From NCBI GenBank assembly GCA_020052115.1, contig JAGVPR010000123.1, forward strand, positions 1-10,883: DNA of 10,883 nt. The letters run 5' to 3'. This document shows, piece by piece, positions 5,691 through 10,883 of this stretch (position 1 is the first letter of the stretch; every line of letters begins with the position of its first letter). Both the position numbers and the translations under genes were made by a program. This stretch comes from Candidatus Eiseniibacteriota bacterium. Its GTDB lineage: Bacteria > Eisenbacteria > RBG-16-71-46 > JAGVPR01. The notes beneath the pieces were generated by a model. The model searched no databases. It worked only from the letters and a program-made list of their open reading frames with translations, and was not told the origin of the DNA.

Positions 5691-7080
5691 GGTCCGATCC
5701 TCTGGAATCAGTTTGACGGTCCCGCGGCGGCCGGCCGGGCGGCGTCATGGCCGGCGAGAGCGGAGAGCGTGAGAGGAGCCGGAGCACGAGGATCGTTCCG
5801 GCGGCGAGGATCGCGTACACGGCAATCGTCGCCGCGAGCAGCCATCGCACGCCCGGGGCCGCGGTCACCGCCTCCGATGTCCGCATGACTCCCTGGACGA
5901 TCCACGGCTGTCGTCCGACTTCGGTGACGACCCATCCGCTCTCCATGGCGATGACCGAAAGCGGGCCTGACGCAACGACCGCGAGGAGAAAGAGGCGTCC
6001 ATCCGGCAGGCGCCGGCGTCTGATGAGGGAGAAGGCCGCCCATGCCGCGAGCGCCGCGAACGCGCTCCCGAGCGCCACCATGATCTGGAACGCCATGTGA
6101 GTGACGGCCACGGGCGGTCGGTCGGCGCGCGGCACATCCTCGAGCCCGCGCACGACGGCGTCGGTGCTGCGGTAGGCGAGCCATGAGAGGCCGCCGGGGA
6201 TCTCGATCGCAAAACGGGTGCGTTCCGCTTCCTCGTCCGGGATGCCGCCGATCCGGAGCGGAGCTCGCGCTTCGGTGCGGAATTGGCCCTCCATCGCCGC
6301 GAGCTTCATCGGCTGCGTCTCTGCGACAACGCGGGCCGCCCAGTCGCCCGCGATGAACTGAAGCGGCGCGGTCACGGCGGCCATCGCGAGTCCGAGCGCC
6401 ATCGCCTTCCTGTGGTACGCGGTGTCGCGTCCGCGAAGTCTCTCGAAGGCGTAGACGGAGGCGATGAGACTCCCGCTCACAAGGTAGGCGGCCGCCAGCA
6501 TGTGCGCCGACTGCGACCCCGCCGCGCGGTTCAGCATCGCGCGAAGCGGTTGGGCGTCCACGACGACGCCCTCCACCAGGCGAAATCCCTGGGGCGTGTT
6601 CATCCAAGCGTTCGCCGTGACGACGAACCAAGCGCTCATCGCGCCCGCAAGCGCGATCGGAATCGAAGAGGCCCAGTGCGCCCGCGGCGAAAGGCGGTTC
6701 CACGAGTAGAGGTAGATGCCGACGAAGATCCCCTCGAGGAAGAACGCAAACCCCTCGAGAGTGAATGGGAGCCCGATGATCGAGCCGAAGGTGCCCATGA
6801 ATCGCGGCCAGAGCAGGCCCATCTCGAAGGACAGAACCGTGCCCGAGACGGCGCCGACGGCGAAGAGCACGGCGAAAGCGCGCGACCACCGGCGCGCCAG
6901 CGTGCGGTACAGCTCGTCGCCCGTGCGCAGAAAGCGCCATTCGGCGAAGACGAGGAGCAGGGGAAGACCGACTCCCAGACATGCCAGGATGATATGAAAT
7001 CCGAGCGTGAACGCCATCTGCAGGCGTGCGGCCAGCAGCGGCGCCAGTCCGGCGGCGCTTGTCGCGATCGAAAGGTCCAT
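5680..7080 (-). CDS. cydA: cytochrome bd-type quinol oxidase subunit I (CydA/CioA, short Q-loop)
   Basis: This 466-residue subunit carries the three hemes and oxidises quinol. Visible ligands and key residues, with E. coli equivalents from memory: H29 in FTLGFH (H19, high-spin heme); E109 and E116 in LEGFAFFLEGIF (E99, E107); H193 in SQSAHML (H186, b558); K259 and E264 in PMKLAAMEG (quinol site); M334 in FQIMVALG (M393, b558); and GWVVTEVGRQPW (382-393). Only about 70 residues lie between E264 and M334, against roughly 135 in E. coli, so this is the short Q-loop class that includes cyanide-insensitive oxidases. Quinol type and cyanide response cannot be read from sequence alone. The ATG at 7080 has no clear Shine-Dalgarno, but a strong promoter lies just upstream. 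It overlaps cydB and is transcribed divergently from hypA. Confidence 0.95.
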   Translation of the reverse strand: MDLSIATSAAGLAPLLAARLQMAFTLGFHIILACLGVGLPLLLVFAEWRFLRTGDELYRTLARRWSRAFAVLFAVGAVSGTVLSFEMGLLWPRFMGTFGSIIGLPFTLEGFAFFLEGIFVGIYLYSWNRLSPRAHWASSIPIALAGAMSAWFVVTANAWMNTPQGFRLVEGVVVDAQPLRAMLNRAAGSQSAHMLAAAYLVSGSLIASVYAFERLRGRDTAYHRKAMALGLAMAAVTAPLQFIAGDWAARVVAETQPMKLAAMEGQFRTEARAPLRIGGIPDEEAERTRFAIEIPGGLSWLAYRSTDAVVRGLEDVPRADRPPVAVTHMAFQIMVALGSAFAALAAWAAFSLIRRRRLPDGRLFLLAVVASGPLSVIAMESGWVVTEVGRQPWIVQGVMRTSEAVTAAPGVRWLLAATIAVYAILAAGTILVLRLLSRSPLSPAMTPPGRPPRDRQTDSRGSDHAG

Positions 7081-7130
7081 GGTTCGTGGATGGACGAGGC
7101 GTCGAAGCGGACGCCGTGCCCGTCGCGCGC

Positions 7131-7159
7131 ATTGTCGCCGATCGCGCGCTCAGAGGCAA
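7131..7159 (-). promoter_or_regulatory. sigma70-type promoter for cydAB
   Basis: On the minus strand TTGCCT (7159-7154) and GACAAT (7136-7131) are spaced by exactly 17 bp. Transcription would start near 7124, leaving a leader of about 43 nt before the cydA ATG at 7080. A CCGCGG pair sits directly upstream of the -35 box. Confidence 0.6.
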
Positions 7160-7175
7160 CCGCGGGAGTCCGCGG
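7160..7175. repeat. duplicated CCGCGG dyad next to the cydA -35 box
   Basis: Two CCGCGG hexamers, each palindromic, are separated by GAGT. The pair is thus both a direct and an inverted repeat. It touches the -35 element of the cydA promoter and lies between the two divergent promoters, a usual place for an activator or repressor site. No known regulator is recognised, and the GC-rich hexamer may occur by chance. Confidence 0.3.
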
Positions 7176-7193
7176 GGAGATCGATTTCCAGCT

Positions 7194-7210
7194 TTGGCGC
7201 CCGAAATGCT
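7194..7210 (+). promoter_or_regulatory. candidate sigma54 (-24/-12) promoter for hypAB
   Basis: TTGGCGCC, four bases, then ATGCT places GG at 7196-7197 and GC at 7208-7209, the exact 12-bp register of sigma54 promoters (YTGGCRCG-N4-TTGCW), with one mismatch in each box. Transcription would begin near 7220, about 44 nt before the hypA GTG. Hydrogenase maturation operons are sigma54-dependent in E. coli. The alternative reading is an extended -10 sigma70 promoter, TGCTACGCT at 7207-7215, with a weak -35. Sequence alone does not separate the two. Confidence 0.35.
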
Positions 7211-7251
7211 ACGCTCATTTGGATGGCGGTTTCGCAAGGGACGACGGCGGC

Positions 7252-7257
7252 GGGGAG
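7252..7257 (+). promoter_or_regulatory. ribosome binding site of hypA
   Basis: GGGGAG lies 6 nt before the GTG at 7264. It selects this start, which gives the canonical MHEL N-terminus, over the much longer open frame that continues upstream antisense to cydA. Confidence 0.7.
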
Positions 7258-7263
7258 CGGATC

Positions 7264-7638
7264 GTGCACGAGCTCGGTATCGCCACAGAAATCTACGAGA
7301 GCTGCCGGACCGCTGTGGACCGAAGTGGATCGGGGCGGCTCCAGTCCGTGAAGATCGCGGTCGGCGAGCTGTCGGCCGTCGAACCGGAGTGCCTCCGCTT
7401 CGCTTGGGAGGCGCTCGTCGCGGGCGGCCCGGACGCGGGCTGCGCGCTCGAGGTCGAATGGCGGCCGGCGCGTCAGTTCTGCCCGCAGTGCGGCCAGGTC
7501 AAGCCGCGTCCCGAAACGCGATGGCTGCGCCTTTGCCCGGATTGCTGGCAGCCGCTCAGGATTGACGGCGGCGACGAGCTCGACGTTCTCGAGGTGTCCT
7601 TCGAACCGCGAGAGCATGGGCCGGAGGAGACTTCATGA
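7264..7638 (+). CDS. hypA: hydrogenase/urease nickel metallochaperone HypA
   Basis: This 124-residue cytoplasmic protein begins MHELGIA, so His2, the nickel ligand that must directly follow the initiator Met, is in place. The middle VKIAVGELSAVEPECLRFAWEAL is the HypA core. A zinc finger of C73-x2-C76 and C91-x2-C94 gives the structural zinc site. HypA works with HypB to insert Ni into the large subunit of [NiFe]-hydrogenases, and in some bacteria into urease. The start is a GTG with a good Shine-Dalgarno; the open frame extends far upstream only because it runs antisense to cydA. The stop overlaps the hypB start (ATGA), so the two are translationally coupled. No hydrogenase structural gene or hypC/D/E/F is in the window. 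Confidence 0.93.
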   Translation: MHELGIATEIYESCRTAVDRSGSGRLQSVKIAVGELSAVEPECLRFAWEALVAGGPDAGCALEVEWRPARQFCPQCGQVKPRPETRWLRLCPDCWQPLRIDGGDELDVLEVSFEPREHGPEETS

Positions 7639-8306
7639 GCCGTACGCTTGATGTTCGGCGGCGGATCCTGGAAGACAACGACAGGCAAGCCGCGGCGCTT
7701 CGAGCCTCGTTCAAAACCGGCGGCACGCTCGTCGTGAACATGATCTCGTCGCCGGGATCGGGCAAGACCGCGCTGCTCGAAGCCACGGCGCGCGATCTCG
7801 CCGGACGCTACGCGATGGCGGCTCTCGAAGGGGACATCGAGACGGAGCGGGACGCCGAGCGGCTTCGCGCGCGCGGGCTCCGCGCCTATCAGATCCTGAC
7901 CGGGGGCTCCTGCCATCTCGACGCGCGCCTCGTCGCGCGCGGGCTGGAGGATGCCGCTTTTCCGGCGCTCGACATTCTCTTCATCGAGAACGTCGGGAAT
8001 CTGATCTGCCCCACGTCCTACGATCTCGGAGAGGACTTCAAGATCGCCTTGCTCTCGACGGCAGAGGGAGACGACAAACCCTTCAAGTACCCGGCGATCT
8101 TCGCCCGCGCCGGAGCGGTCGTGATCACGAAGGCCGACCTCGGGCCCCACGTGAGCTTCGACATGGATGTCGTGCGCGGACAGATCGAGACGCTCAATCC
8201 CGGCGCGCCCCTGCTCGTGACCTCCGCCCGGACCGGCGACGGGCTCGAAGCCTGGTACGGTCTGCTCGCGGAGCGGCTCGAGGCGAAGCGCCGGCATCGC
8301 GCCTGA
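7635..8306 (+). CDS. hypB: nickel-insertion GTPase HypB
   Basis: This 223-residue SIMIBI-class GTPase has a P-loop SSPGSGKT (38-45), the EGDIETERDAER switch region (65-76), ENVGNLICP (118-126), the guanine-specificity motif TKAD (165-168) and SARTGDGL. The metal-site residues at the dimer interface are present: C93 and H94 in GGSCHLDA, and C125 in LICP. GTP hydrolysis drives Ni transfer together with HypA during [NiFe]-enzyme assembly in the cytoplasm. The N-terminus lacks both the CxxCGC high-affinity site and a His-rich stretch, so nickel storage is not expected and HypA or another donor must supply metal. The ATG overlaps the hypA stop, and GGAGG sits 7 nt upstream. The gene converges on the 98-residue gene with 7 bp between stops. 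Confidence 0.96.
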   Translation: MSRTLDVRRRILEDNDRQAAALRASFKTGGTLVVNMISSPGSGKTALLEATARDLAGRYAMAALEGDIETERDAERLRARGLRAYQILTGGSCHLDARLVARGLEDAAFPALDILFIENVGNLICPTSYDLGEDFKIALLSTAEGDDKPFKYPAIFARAGAVVITKADLGPHVSFDMDVVRGQIETLNPGAPLLVTSARTGDGLEAWYGLLAERLEAKRRHRA

Positions 8307-8317
8307 CGCCTCGTCAG
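8303..8317. terminator. hairpin containing both convergent stop codons
   Basis: CTGACG-CCT-CGTCAG is a perfect 6-bp stem with a 3-nt loop. The hypB stop TGA (8304-8306) lies in one arm and the stop of the minus-strand 98-residue gene (8316-8314) in the other. It may act as a shared bidirectional transcript end, but no T-run follows on either strand and the stem is short. Confidence 0.35.
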
Positions 8318-8610
8318 TCCTCCGTGAGCCTGTATTTCCCGAGCAGATCTTCCGACGGGAGACGCCGCCCCGATCTGCCGTGGACGATGCGTACTTCGAA
8401 GGAGTATCGGTCCAGCGAGAAGTGCTGCTCGATCAGGCGGATGAGCCCTTCGACCTTCGTATCCGCGCGGATCGTCCGCCCGCGCCGGCCCAGGCCGTGC
8501 GCGCGAGCGAGCCCCGCCTCGCGGCCCTCCTGGTAGGCCTCCTTGAGGAGCCGCTCCAGCTGGCGCTGCCAGGAGCGCTGGAGCTTCTTGAGAGTCCGGG
8601 TCTGGGTCAC
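8314..8610 (-). CDS. small basic protein of unknown function
   Basis: This 98-residue protein starts at a GTG. The N-terminal half is a strongly basic helix (TLKKLQRSWQRQLERLLKEAYQEG, about 6-29), followed by a Gly/Arg-rich turn and a mixed alpha-beta half: VEGLIRLIEQHF, then a YSFEVRIVHG strand and an LLGKYRLTED end. No cysteine, signal peptide or membrane segment is seen. A GGAGGAGG Shine-Dalgarno lies 8 nt before the GTG, strongly supporting translation. It follows the PP2C phosphatase on the same strand after 78 bp and may also have its own extended -10 promoter. I do not recognise the family; it does not look like a STAS-domain anti-anti-sigma factor. The basic helix could bind nucleic acid or ribosomes, but that is a guess. 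Confidence 0.65.
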   Translation of the reverse strand: MTQTRTLKKLQRSWQRQLERLLKEAYQEGREAGLARAHGLGRRGRTIRADTKVEGLIRLIEQHFSLDRYSFEVRIVHGRSGRRLPSEDLLGKYRLTED

Positions 8611-8618
8611 GGTTTCTT

Positions 8619-8626
8619 CCTCCTCC
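8619..8626 (-). promoter_or_regulatory. ribosome binding site of the 98-residue gene
   Basis: On the minus strand GGAGGAGG precedes the GTG at 8610 with an 8-nt spacer. It is the main evidence that this short frame is a gene and that the GTG is its start. Confidence 0.6.
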
Positions 8627-8655
8627 GAGAGATCGCCTCGAACGCGCCACCGGCG

Positions 8656-8664
8656 AATCTAGCA
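8656..8664 (-). promoter_or_regulatory. possible extended -10 promoter for the 98-residue gene
   Basis: On the minus strand TGCTAGATT (8664-8656) fits an extended -10 element (TG-N-TAGATT). No clear -35 box is seen at 17-18 bp. Transcription would start near 8649 and give a leader of about 39 nt. The gene may instead depend on read-through from the phosphatase. Confidence 0.3.
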
Positions 8665-8688
8665 CACGGTGCGAACCGCTCGTAGCCT

Positions 8689-10883
8689 TCAGGGGCGCCG
8701 CGCGAGGACCAGCGTGATGTCGTCGTACTGCGGCGCCTTGTCGGCGAAGCGCTCGATGTCGTCGACGATCCGTTCGAGGATACCGGAGCAGCTCTCGGCG
8801 CGGGCGCCCAAGAGAGTCTCGACGAGCCGCTCGCGGCCAAAGAACTCCTCGGCCGGGTTCTGGGCCTCCGTGACCCCATCGGTGTAGAGCGCCAGCGTCG
8901 CCCCGACGGGAAGATCCACGACCGCCTCCTCGTAGGCTGTGTCGGGGAACAAGCCCAGTACCAGCCCGCCCTCTGCGAGCTCGCGCACCGTACCGTCGCG
9001 GCCCATGAGGATGGGAGGATCGTGCCCCGCGCACGCATAGCGCACGCGGCCGGTCGCGGGTTCGATGATCGCGAGGAAGGCCGTGATGAACTTGCCCGGG
9101 TCGACGCTCGCGCAGATGAAGCGGTTCAGGTGCGTGAGGACCCTTGCCGGTCCCAGCGCCCCGATGTCCTCGCTCCTCAGCGAGGCGCGGAAGCTCGACA
9201 TGAGCAGCGCGGCCGGAACCCCCTTGCCCGAGACGTCGGCGATCACGATGGCGATCGCTCCGCCGTCGAGCGCGAGGTAGTCGAAGTAGTCGCCTCCGAC
9301 GTGCCGCGCGGGCCTGCTCAGGCCCGCGAGATCGAGTCCGAGGATCTCGGGCGGCCCGGGCGGAAGCAGCCGGGTCTGGATGTCGCGCGCGAGCTTCAGT
9401 TCCTGCTCGAGGCGTTCCCGCTCGAGCTCCACGACCCGCATCCTCTCGAGGCCGTCGGCCATCTCGTTGAACGAGCCGGCCACGCTCCACAGCTCGTCCT
9501 GCCCCTCGATCGGGATGCGGTGCTCGAGTCTCCCCTCGCGCAATGCGCGCGTGGCATCGGTCAGTGCGCGGACCGTCTTCGCGATCGAACGGCCCATTCC
9601 GGCGACCATGCCGATTGTGATCCAGATGGCGCCGAGAATCAGGAAGGCGAGGATCCCGAGCACGCCGAGGACCACGGTCGCCAGCGGGTTCTCACGCGCG
9701 GAGGAGAAGAGCGAGGCGAGCATCTCGCCGGGCGAGGCGGAGGACACGACCGGAACGACCTGCATGCTCCAGCCGTCGCTCTTCGATATCAAGCACGGAA
9801 TGAGCGCGCCGCCGGGAATGTGCGTGCCGCCCGGCCGTCTCGGACCGATCGTGACGCCGGTGGAGTCCTCGTCGCCGCCGATTTGCATGCTCGTCGCGGT
9901 CCGCACCACCCGAGCGTGCGGATTCAAGCGCACGGGGACCCCGAGCACGCGGCTCAGGGCGACCATTCGCAAGGAATCCACCGGGGCGAGCGCTTCTGCC
10001 ACGAGCCGCCGCCCGCCTTGCAGGGTGTCCACCCGCGCTCTGAGGAAAAGCCGCTGTCCATCCCACAGCAGAGGCGCGTCGCGCGTCGTCTGCCGCTGCG
10101 CGAGCAGCGAATCCGGATCGCACGACAGACCGCCTCCGAGAACGCGCACCGAAGCGCCGCCGTCGCGGAGAACGATCACCTGCCCGGGCGTCTCTTCTCC
10201 GAATGGCGCCGCCGGCGGATCCCCGCCGGACACGAAGCCCCGCGCGAGAAGCTGCTCGGCGTTTTGCGAAAGACCCCGCAGCGCGCGTTCCGCGACCATG
10301 CCGCGGTAGGTTGAGAGGTAGAACGCGCCGGCCAGGAGCAGGAACAAGGTCGAGAGGATTCCCGGAACCAGACCCGCGAGAAGGTGCGAGGCGACGAGCC
10401 TCCACGCGATGCGGCGGATCGAGAACTGAACGCGCCAGGCGAGCCGGGGCAGCGCGATGATCGCATAGTACCCGGCGAGCACGGAGGCGACGAGATGCAG
10501 GCTTGCGATGCCGGATAGCCCCGACCGCGGCCAATCCCCCGCGCCGGGTCCGTACGAGATCGTGGCGAGGGCGACGGACAAGAGAGTCCCGACGCTGAGG
10601 AGGGCAAGATGCCCGCCGCCCAGCGCCACGCTCCACCTCAGCGACCAGAGCCAGGGGATGGCGAGGAGCGCGATCGCGGGCACGCCGGTGCCGGGATTGC
10701 GGCTGAGGAAGAGCACGAGGGCGAAGCCCGCCGCCGCGATCCACGTCCGGCGCCGGAATGGCCGCTCCCAGAGCGTGAGCCCGATCAGCGCGCGGAGAAG
10801 CAGCAGGGCGCCGATCCAGGCCACGAGCTGGACCGGCAGGGGAGGCCCGGCGCCGGAGGCCCGATTCCCGGAAAGCGCGATGC
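8689..10883 (-). CDS. membrane HAMP-PP2C (SpoIIE/RsbU-type) serine phosphatase, 5' end outside window
   Basis: The frame stays open to the right edge. The in-window GTG at 10824 has no Shine-Dalgarno, so I treat the gene as 5'-truncated. Numbering from that GTG: about five hydrophobic segments in the first 125 residues, a further one at about 142-170, an extracytoplasmic region of about 200 residues, a membrane segment near 381-410, a HAMP domain (about 405-460, ending SFNEMADGLERM), a coiled-coil linker, and a C-terminal PP2C domain. Metal-binding motifs are intact: GGDYFD (510-515), DVSGKG (530-535), YTDGVTE (647-653) and YDDITLV (700-706). Such enzymes dephosphorylate an anti-anti-sigma (STAS) protein in response to a sensed signal, activating an alternative sigma factor or other partner. 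No STAS or anti-sigma kinase gene is in the window. The signal is unknown. Confidence 0.93.
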   Translation of the reverse strand, partial: IALSGNRASGAGPPLPVQLVAWIGALLLLRALIGLTLWERPFRRRTWIAAAGFALVLFLSRNPGTGVPAIALLAIPWLWSLRWSVALGGGHLALLSVGTLLSVALATISYGPGAGDWPRSGLSGIASLHLVASVLAGYYAIIALPRLAWRVQFSIRRIAWRLVASHLLAGLVPGILSTLFLLLAGAFYLSTYRGMVAERALRGLSQNAEQLLARGFVSGGDPPAAPFGEETPGQVIVLRDGGASVRVLGGGLSCDPDSLLAQRQTTRDAPLLWDGQRLFLRARVDTLQGGRRLVAEALAPVDSLRMVALSRVLGVPVRLNPHARVVRTATSMQIGGDEDSTGVTIGPRRPGGTHIPGGALIPCLISKSDGWSMQVVPVVSSASPGEMLASLFSSARENPLATVVLGVLGILAFLILGAIWITIGMVAGMGRSIAKTVRALTDATRALREGRLEHRIPIEGQDELWSVAGSFNEMADGLERMRVVELERERLEQELKLARDIQTRLLPPGPPEILGLDLAGLSRPARHVGGDYFDYLALDGGAIAIVIADVSGKGVPAALLMSSFRASLRSEDIGALGPARVLTHLNRFICASVDPGKFITAFLAIIEPATGRVRYACAGHDPPILMGRDGTVRELAEGGLVLGLFPDTAYEEAVVDLPVGATLALYTDGVTEAQNPAEEFFGRERLVETLLGARAESCSGILERIVDDIERFADKAPQYDDITLVLARRP

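Noticed and set aside
5708..7237. Long minus-strand frame (509 codons) overlapping cydA in another phase
   Set aside because: Same strand but a different phase from CydA; Arg-rich, with no membrane segments or motifs.
6283..7263. Upstream part of the plus-strand frame that ends in hypA, as a possible HypA fusion
   Set aside because: This part is antisense to cydA and unrelated in sequence. The GTG at 7264 with GGGGAG gives the required MHEL N-terminus, so HypA is a normal 124-residue protein.
8018..9490. Minus-strand frame (490 codons) across hypB, the 98-residue gene and the PP2C domain
   Set aside because: It crosses three supported genes out of phase and has shadow-type Arg/Ala/Gly composition.
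9022..10314. Plus-strand frame (430 codons) opposite the phosphatase
   Set aside because: Arg/Glu/His-rich shadow of the PP2C/HAMP gene, without motifs.
10822..10824. GTG as the true start of the phosphatase
   Set aside because: No ribosome binding site is seen and the frame stays open for the 19 further codons to the window edge, so the start is more likely outside.
1..10883. Search by eye for CRISPR arrays, tRNA or rRNA genes, insertion sequences, attachment sites and riboswitches
   Set aside because: No regularly spaced repeats, cloverleaf with conserved TTCRANNC loop, transposase or long terminal repeats were seen. Detection by eye is limited.

Overview
This is a GC-rich, densely coded bacterial chromosome fragment. 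The strong G/C bias at third codon positions opens long spurious frames opposite almost every gene. The gene set is a cytochrome bd-type quinol oxidase, [NiFe]-enzyme maturation factors HypA and HypB, an XdhC-type molybdenum-enzyme maturation factor, and a membrane PP2C/SpoIIE phosphatase. This fits a Gram-negative-like, respiring environmental bacterium. By gene style I would look first among FCB-type or similar uncultured high-GC phyla, but the window has no rRNA or other phylogenetic marker, so this is only a guess. I see no tRNA, rRNA, CRISPR array, insertion sequence or phage gene.

Layout. (1) Positions 1-1953, minus strand: a cytokinin-dehydrogenase-like FAD oxidoreductase, an 80-residue Cys4 protein, and the start of an XdhC/CoxI family gene that runs off the left edge and has its own promoter. 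(2) Positions 1954-2193: a divergent promoter region with a candidate sigma70-type promoter on each strand; a perfect 14-bp GC palindrome lies in the spacer of the minus-strand promoter. (3) Positions 2194-4705, plus strand: a methyltransferase resembling the pseudaminic-acid-associated methylase family, then a 588-residue ATP-grasp (PEP synthase/PPDK N-terminal type) protein without the phosphohistidine and PEP domains. (4) Positions 4515-7080, minus strand: cydA and cydB, overlapping by 11 nt. The cydB frame runs 191 bp antisense into the end of the ATP-grasp gene. (5) Positions 7081-7263: a divergent regulatory region between cydA and hypA, with a good sigma70-like promoter for cydA and a sigma54-like candidate for hypA. 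(6) Positions 7264-8306, plus strand: hypA and hypB, joined by an ATGA overlap. (7) Positions 8314-10883, minus strand: a membrane-bound HAMP-PP2C phosphatase (5' end beyond the right edge), followed by a 98-residue basic protein of unknown function that converges on hypB with 7 bp between the stop codons.

How they may work together. CydAB would reduce O2 with quinol in the cytoplasmic membrane. HypAB would deliver nickel to a hydrogenase (or other Ni enzyme) encoded elsewhere; sharing a control region suggests, but does not prove, that hydrogen oxidation and the bd-type oxidase are co-regulated. XdhC beside an FAD oxidoreductase suggests a molybdenum hydroxylase operon continuing to the left. 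The PP2C phosphatase probably feeds a partner-switching system whose STAS and kinase partners are not in the window. The most unusual items are the CKX-like enzyme with apparently replaced catalytic residues, the ATP-grasp protein lacking the rest of the PPDK machinery, and the antisense cydB tail.
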